Notes under the pieces: generated by a model
What the model saw: only the letters and a program-made list of their open reading frames with translations
Told to the model about the DNA's origin: nothing
The model's database searches: none
Program-made: the position numbers and the translations under genes
Shown: positions 1 through 10,216 of the stretch, in pieces
Layout of the letters: every line of letters starts with the position of its first letter
Position numbering within the stretch: position 1 is the stretch's first letter
Assembly: GCF_949628215.1 (NCBI RefSeq)
Contig: NC_134276.1
Coordinates: forward strand, 59,433,733-59,497,732
From: Phalacrocorax aristotelis
Taxonomy: Eukaryota; Chordata; Aves; Suliformes; Phalacrocoracidae
Reading direction: 5' to 3'
Length of the DNA: 64,000 bases

Positions 1-3000
1 TGGGCAGATGCCTGCCACTGAAGGTGCTGCTTGGGAAAGGAGCTTACATACTGGACCCTTGATCATCCTCACTGCTTAATTATTAGCTCCTTTTCTGCCT
101 CTGTTTTGGACCACTCCAGAGAGCTCCGTTGCCTAAGACAAGGCTCCTGTGGAGGATAAGGAGATGGGTGTGAGCTCATCGGTGCTGGTGCCAGGGTTCA
201 AGTGTACTGTGAAATGCATAAATATTGTTTGCTGATTCCCTGGTAGGGACACTCAGACGATTTAGAAGCATCACTTAAATTCATCAGATTGGATATCTTC
301 ATGTGAAATCTTTATGACTTCTTGCAGAGTAAGCATGTTAGCATGGTCAGAAACCACTGTAATACAGAAATAGTCATAAAACTATGAAGGGGAGTTCTGC
401 AAAATAATTTCTGTGAGGAAAGATAGAGCATTGGTCTGGAAATCTCGTTCTACGCATGTTTTAACTGGAATTTGCAGTATTTGCTTATTTAAGACATTTT
501 TTGCTGTTTGCTTTGGGTCAAATTAAAATTCACATATCTTCATGTATTTTTGCTGTGATAGTTAAAGTTGTCTGGAAGTCTTTACACAAGTCACCATCCA
601 CACAGGAAATCCATAGCCTTGATCTCCTTCTGTGGATCTAAGACATGAGCTGCACATCCTAATTTTTCCTCACCTTTATTCTGTGGGATTGGCCACAGCA
701 CCTGTCCCATAGTTCCTACTGTACTTCCCTGAATCTCTGGTCTTTTGAGCCTGACTTTGTGCGTGTCCATCGTGTAAGCAGAGGCAAGTTTGTGAGGGGA
801 AAACTATTTTCTTGCAGTTAAGATAAAGAAGCCAGATGTGCCTGGTTTTGGTGCAGTTTGTGAAATAATATGCAGATGAGAAGTGGGCCATAATGTTGGG
901 ATTAATCCTAAACATTAGTGTTCACATACGCTTCAGAGTTTCGGTCTTTAATACTTGTTATTGTATGTTGGATGTTCTTACCTCATTAATATAATTAAGA
1001 ACTGATGGGTTATGTTTGTCACAATTTCCAAAGGTAATTGAAATATTCTGAGGGCAACTGAAAAAGATCTTTTCACAACTATTTTGATCTAATTTGTCCA
1101 ATCTGCTATTTCTGGGAAGGGGTTAGCAGTCTTCACATGGAACTCTTCTGAATACATTAGCCCACAACCCTAGTTTATCAAGATAAATGCTGTAAGCCTT
1201 CAAAATTAAAGTTACCTTTGTAAGGAACCTGCATTTTTTTAAATTGAAAATAATGAATTCCGTGTATGTTAATTTAAAATGTATTGTAAGTTTAGAGTAA
1301 AGAAGTAGACAAATCACTTTTGTAGTGTTAGGTGACAGCACATGGGACAGGGAGGATGCAAAACCAAACTAGAACAGGCAGCTCAGTATTGAAGCTGAGG
1401 GCACAGCTGGAAAGGTACGTTTATTTCAGTCTTCAGATACACTGGAATACTGCTAAATTAATATATTTGTTGTAGATTTTATATTTCACGTGCATTATTC
1501 TGTATGACTTCTGGTGCTTCAAAGCAATGTGTCATAGTCCTGTGGGTATTTTTCAATTCACCAGTTTAATGTGAATGACCCATGGAAGCGTTATTTGCTC
1601 CTCCTCAGGTCTTTTCAAAAAAATAAAAACAAGCAAAGCAGTATTAGAGTAGTGTTCTTGTTGAACTGTAGAGCTTAGTAGACTTTCAGAAATGGAAAGT
1701 TAATGAATTAAAATTCAACATAATTCTGAGTTAGGGGAAATTATAGATGGGGAAGTACAGAACGTGGGTTTCCAGATCCACAGAGTAGTGCAGTGGTGTC
1801 AGTAGAAAGTCTGAGATCCCTCTCTGGGTTTAAACTACAGATTAATTCTCCTTTTTACTATGCTCCGCTGTTTGGCTAATGCAAGGCTTATACAGAATCC
1901 TTTTGTTAAAACCTCATGACTCTGAAGCAAATGTTTTACATAGTACGCAAAATAGAAATGTAGATACATAATCATTTTTTAAATTCAAAATCCCTAACAG
2001 TGGAAACTGTGTCTTGCAAACCAGTGATGACTCTTAGCTGTTGTACATCTGCATAGGGAAAAATGCACTTTAGTATATAAGGGACTGGAACACTTCACAA
2101 GCTGGCATTTCAAATCTCATGATGCCTCAAATGTGGTTTTTTTTTTTTTAAGCGTGCTATTGCACTGCCCCCTGTGGTGTCTGAGCTGGTAGGATCTCCT
2201 CTGAGAGAAAGGAAGAAAACAAAGGAAAGGGCAGGAAAACTAAATAAACAAGTGGTTGGTTTTTTTTCTAGGAGCATGTTTAGTTGCTGCTGGTCTGATC
2301 GAGCAGAAAGCATTTAATGCTCATGGGGTATATAAAGGCAGGAAGAGTCCTCGCTGAGAGAGAAAAGAAAAAACTCTTTTAAGAGGAAGGTCTTCTGAGA
2401 AACGACAGTATAGAACTAAAATAGAGCAACTAGAGGAAGGAAGTCCATGTCCTATATATACAGAAAGGGAGGGGGATCTTTTCTATAGTAACGGAGGGAG
2501 CAGGAGAGGAGGAAAAGGACAGTATAAACTGCAAAGGACGTTTTAACAAATTTATAGAAAAGAGATTTGAGGTTTGCTCTTCTTCCCCGCTTGCAGGGCC
2601 TGTGGTTTTGATGTGATACAAAATCCCTTTAAAATGTTTGTTTAAGCTAATAAATGAGGATTAATTATTTCTGGAGAATTAGAATGCTTATACTTTAGTA
2701 TTTGCACTTTATGTTCTAAACTTATTAACACAAGACTTGAAGCTTGGTTGTTAAAAGGAAGTTTCAGTTCTGTGATTTACACACTATATACGTTACTGCT
2801 GTATTTGTATTATTACTATGTAGTTGCAAGTGTTTTGGCACTGGATCACAGCCAGGTTTTGCTATGGCACTTAATACACGGAAGTTTGGTGAGGTGGTCT
2901 GTGTGTCTGTAAGAGTCGTGCTGGTGTCACAGAAGTAATCATTTGCATGGAAATCACAGGTATCCTGGAGGTTGGGCTTGTTCTGAGTTGCCTGGTGTGG

Positions 3001-3459
3001 TTTTGCTGGTGCACTGAGAATCCGTTTTTGCCTTTCCCCTCCACTTATTTGTTGCACTCTTTTTTTTTCCCCTCATTGACTCCAGCAGCAGTCTTGCAAA
3101 GCACTTGCAGGACCTGCTGTTGCATCTCTTGCCAGGCAAATCCCTGTCAGTAAAGGGAGCGGTCCTTCAGCCTCAGAAATCTAGCGCTGTAGTAAACCAA
3201 ATCTTTAATGGTGGATGTGAAACATCCTTTCCTTCTTCTGTTGGCACTTTTCCTTAATTTATAGTGATTAATTCTAATAACTAATAAAGCAGTAGCCAGT
3301 CCCAGTTTGACTTCATAAGAGACTGCAGCAGTATTTGTTGTTTAATTAAAGTATTTTACTCAAACTTTTGCCTTTCATATTACATGGGATGGATGATCTT
3401 TTTGTTTAAAAATATCTGTAGTTCTTTTTGCAAAGACTGATAGCAGTGTCTGCTTTCAG
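1..3459 (+). other. UBAC2: UBAC2 intron (partial, penultimate)
   Basis: This is intronic sequence of UBAC2, ending in a TTTCAG acceptor at 3454-3459. The window opens inside this intron. The preceding UBAC2 exon, which in the family encodes a Gln/Arg-rich stretch, was not found here. The DNA is AT-rich with scattered T and A runs and short chance reading frames. I see no CR1 copy and no convincing nested gene. In mammals the antisense receptors GPR18 and GPR183 lie in introns of UBAC2; neither is present in this piece. Confidence 0.8.
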
Positions 3460-3582
3460 GGTGGGATGATTAACTGGAATAGACTGTTTCCTCCTTTACG
3501 TCATAGACACAATGCGAATTATCAAGATCATCGCCCGTCTGACCAAGACACACCTCCACCTACCGAGGTTTCTGAAGAGCAG
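3460..3582 (+). CDS. UBAC2: UBAC2 penultimate coding exon
   Basis: The exon is 123 nt (41 codons, phase 0 at both ends). It is bounded by an acceptor (TTTCAG, 3454-3459) and a donor (GTAAAC, 3583-3588). It translates to a segment beginning GGMINWNRLFPPLRHRH and ending TEVSEEQ. This matches the linker of UBAC2 between the membrane (rhomboid-like) part and the C-terminal UBA domain; the GGMINWNRLFPPLR core is the recognisable part. UBAC2 is an ER multipass membrane protein that takes part in ER-associated degradation and tethers UBXD8/FAF2. The middle of the exon (His/Asp/Pro-rich) is the divergent part relative to mammals. The reading joins directly to VARLMEMGF in the next exon. Confidence 0.93.
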
Positions 3583-4550
3583 GTAAACATTCTTCTGTTT
3601 TAAAATGGCATTTAAAAAGTGGTTAGGAATTACCTCTACTAATATTTTCTTATCTGTTGACACAGTTTCTTAAATGTTCTCTAGAGCAGCGCAAATTAGA
3701 ATATCAGATAACAGTCACAATACAGAGACAGTGAGTTGTCATTACCATCCAAACCAGAGTTACAAATCAGCATGGGTATTTCTGCTTTTATGTTTAACTG
3801 TTGCATTCAAGGATGAGATAGTTTCACTAGCGGGGGCTATTCAAATCTGATAAAATAAATGTTTCAAAGAAGGCAGAATGAGAAATAGATTTCATTACTG
3901 GTCTTGTAGATACGCAAGTTTTCCTTCACTGAGGTCTCCAGCTTAAGTTTCCAATTCAGTCATGTAGGTTTTTTGGAAATAAGAATGTTAATTCCAGCTG
4001 TGGACTGCAACACACACTTGGTCTAAAACTTGGATGTTTCCCTCAATGTGTTTGATTTCTGTGATGCCACAGAGAAGTTTGGCCCTTTTCTATCAAGTAT
4101 AGATTCAGAGTCACTGTAGAGATTTAGACTTTTAGACTTTTGTTGATAGTTTTATTCTCAAAAGAGAGGATGATTTACTAGGAAATTTAAGAATAATTTT
4201 ATTTCTGTATTCAGGATTTATTGCATGCAGCCAAGTTCTCCAGGTTGTAGCCTATCTGCAGTTAGCTATATTGGCCATTTTAAAGTCCAAGGGCTCTGCT
4301 ACCCATGAACAAGAGTGGGTTTCAAGGGTGAGTTTTTCTTGCCCTTTTTCCTTTTTTCAGGGAGGTAAATCAACACTTGCAAGCACCACACTGTCATTTC
4401 TAGTTAGTTTAAAATGAGCTTGTCCCAAACAGAAATCTTTGCTATGATCTGATTTCTAGTTTTGATTCAATGTTAGATTATGTTCAAGATGTTCAAAATT
4501 TTAATGGCACTGATGGTTTTGACTGCAAACCTGCTGGGCTACATCCAAAA

Positions 4551-4555
<5 letters not shown>

Positions 4556-4586
<31 letters not shown>
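4556..4586 (+). repeat. Poly(A) tract in UBAC2 last intron
   Basis: There are 31 consecutive A residues followed by an A-rich degenerate stretch. No target-site duplication or recognisable retroposed body lies upstream, so it is best treated as a simple repeat. Confidence 0.95.
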
Positions 4587-4590
<4 letters not shown>

Positions 4591-4970
4591 AAACTAACAA
4601 AGAAAGAAAAACCCCACACCAAAGAACACCGTCTGAGACAGAACCCAGAAACTTAGTTTTGGCTGACCTGAAACCCTACTCAGTGACAGGAATGGGGTGG
4701 ACGTAAAGATTTCCCTGCTGGGTTGGTGGGTCGGTTTGTTTATTTGTTTTATTGACAAATTCTGCTTATGGGAACTTTTATTGTTTGGCTGGAACTAATG
4801 AAATAGTTATTAGTCTGACTTATGCTGGATTCTTACCCAAAGCTTTTTAGGCCCAGATTTATGACAGCAGTATACACTTGTATTTTCTCATGCATTGAAG
4901 TTGTAGAGCTCACCTGCTTGCTGTCATTTGTGATGCTGTCTAGTTACCCTGCAAAGAAAAAAGTAATCTA

Positions 4971-5015
4971 AGCACCTTTGATTTCTCAAAGTACCTTTGA
5001 TTAGTACCTTTGATT
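4971..5015 (+). repeat. Three copies of a 13-bp word
   Basis: The word AGTACCTTTGATT occurs at 4990-5002 and directly again at 5003-5015. A one-mismatch copy (AGCACCTTTGATT) lies at 4971-4983. This is a small local duplication inside the UBAC2 intron with no apparent function. Confidence 0.85.
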
Positions 5016-6718
5016 TTGTACTAATAACTGCACACGTTGTCTTAGAATGGCAGAAATGCAAGGTTTTCTTCTGTTCTTCAGATTAAAATTTGCTCGTCTT
5101 TGCAGTGCTTTTGGTACAGAAATCTCTGCATTTCTTGTGGGTTTTTCAGCACCTTAAATTACCGTTACCAGTATGCGTCTCTGTTTCCTGGAGCTGGATT
5201 CAGTTCCTGTGGTTAAAACATACTCAGATAAAAAGAGCTTTTCTTTTTTACAATCTATTCCCTGTGAAGCTCACTGGATATTTCTATAAATGGGAACATT
5301 GCAATTCCATCCACCATTTCTTAAGGTTAGAATTCAAGGCAACTACGGTAAAAACCTTTCTTCTGAAATTTATTTCTGTAGTTAGCTTTTATTCCACTGC
5401 CTGCATTTTTCTCATAAACAACACAGTCTTAGATGAAAAATCAGACAGAGGAAACTTTAGAAAGTTACGGGTTACGAGATCCAGTTTGAAGTTACACTTG
5501 TTGCAGAGGTGTGACAAGTAACAATTCTTTTCTCTCTCTGCAAGAAGGTGAGAAACCGACATCAGACTGTAAGGGGAGAAAAGAGGGGAATGCACAAAAA
5601 CGATCACTACCAACCAAGGTAGCCATTTTCAAACATATTGAAATGGTGTATTTAGATTAAGAAAAGGAGGACCCCCACCTCCAGGCATACTTGGCAGTAG
5701 TATATTTCTCAGTAAGCCACCAAAGCAGAGCAGATTAAAAACACTGAAAGTTCTGGAGGTGTCTTAGAAGAAGAGAAGGTTGTTTTTAATGGCACCTTTC
5801 TTTTAAAAGGCATTTAAAGCACTTTCAATACTAGTGCACATTTCTCTTGCACCGTGGGAAGAGTCCTCCTGAGCTGTAAACAGCCTCTGCTGCATTCCTG
5901 CTCAGCTTTGTTCTGCTGCTGCAGGCTCCATACAAACAGAGGAGGAGCAGTGGTAGCTCCCAGGCAGCTCCTGGAGCCCAGAACCTTCCAGGTTCAGTTG
6001 TGGTGTCTGGTCATAGGCTGTTTGGAGCAGGATGGGGAATGTTTTATGCTAGCAGTGGCCACAGTTAATTTTACATGCCGCTCCCTGCCCCCATGCCCCA
6101 GCATTGTTTTTCCCCTCCCTGGAAGATTAACTACAAAAGTGAGTCATAAGGTGACTTTCAGTAATATGTAATTGAGAATTGTAGATGTTAAATGTACTTT
6201 AGGTTGGAACTTAACCATGAATTAAAATGTGGTTATTTATTAAATATGGCCACATTACTTTTTAGATGTGGTATTTTGAATATCTGTTAGCACAGAGCAA
6301 AAAGGTTAGGTGCCAAGTACATGATATTGTAAAGAGGGATGGTCAAGTGGGTGTTGATTACCAAAATCACTGTCTTAATATGCCCTTTTCCAGGTGAGTC
6401 TTCCATTAAATGTCATTGACTTATGCTTTTTTTGAACTGGACTGGCTAGGGAAGTACAGGTGTGGTATTTTCAGCCAACGGTTGTTTTCAAATAAACTAT
6501 CAGAAAGCAGTCATCTATGTCTGTGGCAATGTTTTCAAGCATGCTGTCCCAGATATGTCTTTGTGACGGTGCGTAGCCATGCTTGCTTACCCTCTGGAAA
6601 GCTTTTGAGCAGCCTTATCAGTGGAAAAGTGATCTGTGACACTTTTCACATGACTAATGCACACACAGTGTGAATAAAACTCTTGTTTTAAAGCAGTGTC
6701 ACATTCTTTCTTTTCCAG

Positions 6719-6826
6719 GTTGCACGACTTATGGAAATGGGTTTTTCCAGGGGAGATGCTCTAGAAGCTCTGAGGGCTTCAAATAATGACTTAAATGTAG
6801 CCACTAATTTTCTACTGCAGCACTGA
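6719..6826 (+). CDS. UBAC2: UBAC2 terminal coding exon (UBA domain)
   Basis: This exon holds 35 codons plus the TGA stop (6824-6826). It starts after TTTTCCAG and is in phase 0 with the previous exon. The product reads VARLMEMGFSRGDALEALRA and ends NVATNFLLQH. It is a ubiquitin-associated (UBA) domain with the diagnostic MGF loop (residues 7-9 of the exon) and the helix 2/3 pattern of alternating Ala/Leu. UBA domains bind ubiquitin; in UBAC2 the domain faces the cytosol at the C-terminus of an ER membrane protein. The sequence ends exactly where vertebrate UBAC2 ends. About 76 C-terminal residues of the protein are encoded in this window; the rest lies to the left. Confidence 0.96.
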   Translation, partial: VARLMEMGFSRGDALEALRASNNDLNVATNFLLQH

Positions 6827-7101
6827 TGGTTTTCTCTGGGAAGGAACTTCACTCGATGGGTTTGTACATGTATGAAAGAGGATCAAAGCCACCTGCTGGA
6901 CAGACTCACGAAGGTCGTCCCTGCAAGAGCGTCAGGAAAGAGAAACTGGCTTCGCGTGACTGGTGACTCAAAGGGATGTTAATGAATGACACGAACTGTT
7001 CCCAAGCCTTCAGATCACTTGGTGGTTTCTAGTCTGGTTATCCTTATCAAAATAACTTTAGTTTCTACTTATTACTGGATATCACCTAAATTTATTTTTA
7101 A

Positions 7102-7107
7102 AATAAA
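7102..7107 (+). terminator. UBAC2: Candidate proximal polyadenylation signal of UBAC2
   Basis: AATAAA lies 276 nt after the stop codon, followed within 20 nt by GGTGGTTTTTTC, a plausible GU/U-rich downstream element. Confidence 0.5.
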
Positions 7108-7404
7108 GTAGGTGGTTTTTTCTTGTAAATCCTTGTTAGACATGTTATCAGACTTAATGACTAGGAAAAGAAGCTCCAACAAGCACGATGACTAGATTTA
7201 CCTGTCAAGAAAAATGGCATTTTCTTCATTTACCAGTCTAATTTCTCTAGCTTACATGTTATTTTACAGTACTTGATTTTTGATTACAGTAATAAGAGGC
7301 TTGAAGATCATTTTCAGCTGTGTAAAGGGTTATGGGACTATTTTGTCATTCTTCAGAAAGTTTTATTAATGCCTGTAATATTTTATTTCTTGAATTCCTT
7401 TTGA

Positions 7405-7410
7405 AATAAA
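7405..7410 (+). terminator. UBAC2: Candidate distal polyadenylation signal of UBAC2
   Basis: AATAAA lies about 580 nt after the stop, followed by AGTTGTCATT and a CA-containing stretch suitable for cleavage. Which of the two signals dominates cannot be judged from sequence. Confidence 0.5.
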
Positions 7411-9291
7411 AGTTGTCATTCAGCACATAATACACAGATAGGATGCGAGAAGATTCATGTGCATATTGCAAGCTATGGTAAGTGACCACTGTAAATATAA
7501 ATTTTCACAAACTGAGTGAATTGCTCTTCAGACACAGGTCGTGAAGATACTGGTGATAGAGGTGAATCGAATGATACCTTAAGATCAGAACTGAAATTAT
7601 TTGAATGGCTTCCATGTCTAATTCAGACAGACTTCTGTAATGATGGACGTATGCTCAGTGTCCTATGTGCTGGTTTCATTTTTTTGAGCTGGCTACATAC
7701 TGTCTTAAAAGAAAATGATAAAAAGCTAACTTTTCTATATATAGTTCTAGTTTTCTACTGTCAAATATGTGGATGGCCCTGCGTTTGCTGAATCCTCACT
7801 GACTGAAGCAACTTACTGTTGATCACAGACTGGAATATTAACCTTAAGGGTGATTCAGGCTAACACAGGAGGTAACAGGATGCTAATGCTAATGCCAAGG
7901 TAGTACAATATTGGTTTTGAAGCTTAGATTGATAAATTAACTTAGGTGGCTTGACTCAGAAGTGCTCAGTATTAGCACCTTAGGAGTTTCAGGAGGAGGG
8001 GTGGAGGGAGCTGAACATCTCTATAAAACCAAGCTGAAGTAATACAAGATTCCAAACTGTGACTCCGTGAAACCACTCTACTCGTGTATCTCAAACATTT
8101 AATATACGTTTCTGTATGTAGTTTTGTTTGTACGTTGTGTGTATGTAGGTGTCTATTTATATACACAGGCATATTTAATACATACATTTAGAGTAAGATA
8201 CAGGTCATGAGAAGCATAACAAAGGCAATAATGGCAGGTGCAAAGGGGAGGAGGTGAAAGAATACAGCAGACAGAAGGATGTTTTGAACACGTGTACCAA
8301 AGTACAGACCTGCACAGTGTCACTTGGCCTGGAAAATATACTGGGAAATTACAGGACAAGATTTAGGGGGACGGAGATACCTTTCTGTTTGTTTTTTTTT
8401 TTTAATTGACTGATAAAACTGAAAAAAGTCCTTCAGGCATACAAGTCCATATCCAGAAATGACACCAAATTCATGCAGCTTTTGGCACACGACATAATTT
8501 TTAGTAAAGTCAATGCTCTGTATGTATTTTTTTAGTGTTTTCCAGTCGGTGAAGTATGGGGTTTTTTTTGAATGACGATGTTTTCCTGGGCTTTGATCAG
8601 CCTCCTTCAGGGTTTGGCTTGCTGTTATGATCACATTATTTAGGCAAGGTCTGCTCATAATTGAAAGGTTTTGTTTGTGTGAAGCTTGAGTGGCTCTCTG
8701 TGTAGGCGTGGGGTGTTTTTGTACCCAGAGAACTCTGGAAACCTGTCTTACAAGGGAAAGGGCAAATGTAAGAGAAAAAGCCCTACAATGATTTGTATAT
8801 CTAAACAAGTTACATGTTTTAAAACAAGTACAGGTTTTAATTTTGAAAAGTACAGATATTTCCTTCACAAATATTTTCTCAAAAGTAGCAATAAAGACTA
8901 GTGAATTACTTTGGAAGTAAAATTTTGTCTGTAGGAGATAACAGTCTACCAAGCGCAGGATAAATAATATATGACCTATGCCCTTTCCAACATTGCCCTG
9001 CTCTAGGGATGAGCACAAAGAGCATTTATTCCCCAGAATTTTCAAACATGTTGAGTGGTACTCAGGACGTATAAGTGGATATTCTCCAAGTCTAAATCCT
9101 GTCTTACTATTATCTATACACGGGGTGTCCAAATGTCACCAGCTGTCGGGAAAACCCGTTTTGCTGAGCATTTCATAAACGTGTCAAACATAGTGGGTAA
9201 AATTCGAGTCTTGATGATGTCAGCTGAAAACTCCCCTTGGCATCTGTGAGAAGTTTGTGCTCAAAATGCTTCCAGGGTTGTGATTTCCAAT

Positions 9292-9301
9292 CACACACAC
9301 A

Positions 9302-9344
<43 letters not shown>
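9292..9344 (+). repeat. (CA)12 followed by poly(A)30
   Basis: Twelve CA dinucleotides run straight into about 30 A residues. It is a compound microsatellite, likely polymorphic. No retroposon body was recognised beside it. Confidence 0.95.
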
Positions 9345-9347
<3 letters not shown>

Positions 9348-10149
9348 TGGTAAAAGGAGGGGTCTCAGATGCTGTTGGACACAGTTCCTGTTTCACAGAA
9401 GAACCATAGAAGAAAGATTCACACATCAGAGCTAGAAAACCACTCGCTTTCCACTTGGTGGTGAAACTTTTGTGGACCATTTCTGGGAATGCAAGGAGCG
9501 TGTTCTTCACAGCCTACGCAGTGTTTGTCCAACGCAGTTTTGAATATCTCATTGCGCAGTTTCTGTTTTGTGTGTGACCCGACGATATTTTTCAGGCAGC
9601 AAGAGAATGCAGAGTACTTTTCTACGGAGAGGATTTTGGGTCCCTAGGAAAATCACGCTGGTTTAAGCCCAAGATTTGATATTTTGAAATAAAAGTAGTT
9701 TCTGCTGTTAAAATTTCTCTACTAGACTGGGAATGTTGTCTTTTGAGACAACATTGGCGTAATTTATTGGGGACTTCCCTAGACGGTTATGTGATGCTTT
9801 TGAAATACGCCCACAGCAAGGTTTATATTTGTGGAAACCTGCCTGATAAGCTGCCAGGTTCTCAAGCCTTGACTTTTTGCTGAGATGCAGAATAACTGGG
9901 CTCTGTACCTACCAAAACCATTTTCCTCTCCCAAAATGAGTGTGGAAGGTTGCCCGCTACTTACGTGAGTGAATGGACTGTCAGAGTTGGTTCTTGTACC
10001 GACCTGTGCTCTTTAGTGCTTGTTGGTGCCTTTGTGAGGACACGACGGAGGAACGGTGTCATTATTTTTGTCTGGAACAAAAGAGCAAGCAAGCAAAACA
10101 TGTTGCAAGGTACTGGGCAAAGGGCAATGGTTTTGGCTCTCCTGATTGT

Positions 10150-10216
10150 GGATGTGTGTATTTATACACACCCATATATGTGTATATGCATATGTATGCG
10201 TGCATGCATATGTATA
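10150..10216. repeat. Alternating purine-pyrimidine tract with short hairpin
   Basis: A long run of alternating TG/TA/CA/CG steps begins with a perfect 7-bp inverted repeat (GTGTGTA, TTTA loop, TACACAC). Such runs can form Z-DNA or cruciform structures. A similar but shorter tract lies at 10620-10676. Confidence 0.7.

Larger units (their letters stand above)
3583..6718 (+). other. UBAC2: UBAC2 last intron
   Basis: The intron is 3136 nt, bounded by GTAAAC and a pyrimidine-rich TTTTCCAG acceptor. It contains a 31-nt poly(A) run (4556-4586) and three close copies of a 13-bp word at 4971-5015. There is no CR1 copy and no supported gene. Open frames on either strand (for example 5090-5521) have no recognisable protein features. 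Confidence 0.85.
6827..7430 (+). other. UBAC2: UBAC2 3'UTR
   Basis: This is AT-rich sequence downstream of the UBAC2 stop with two AATAAA hexamers on the sense strand. The first (7102-7107) is followed by a GT/T-rich stretch that looks like a downstream element. The second is at 7405-7410. The 3'UTR is therefore about 0.3 or 0.6 kb. The end at 7430 is estimated as about 20 nt past the second signal. Confidence 0.6.

Noticed and set aside
4556-4586. Poly(A) run as the tail of a retroposed gene
   Set aside because: No upstream gene-like body or flanking target-site duplication is visible; it is a simple repeat.
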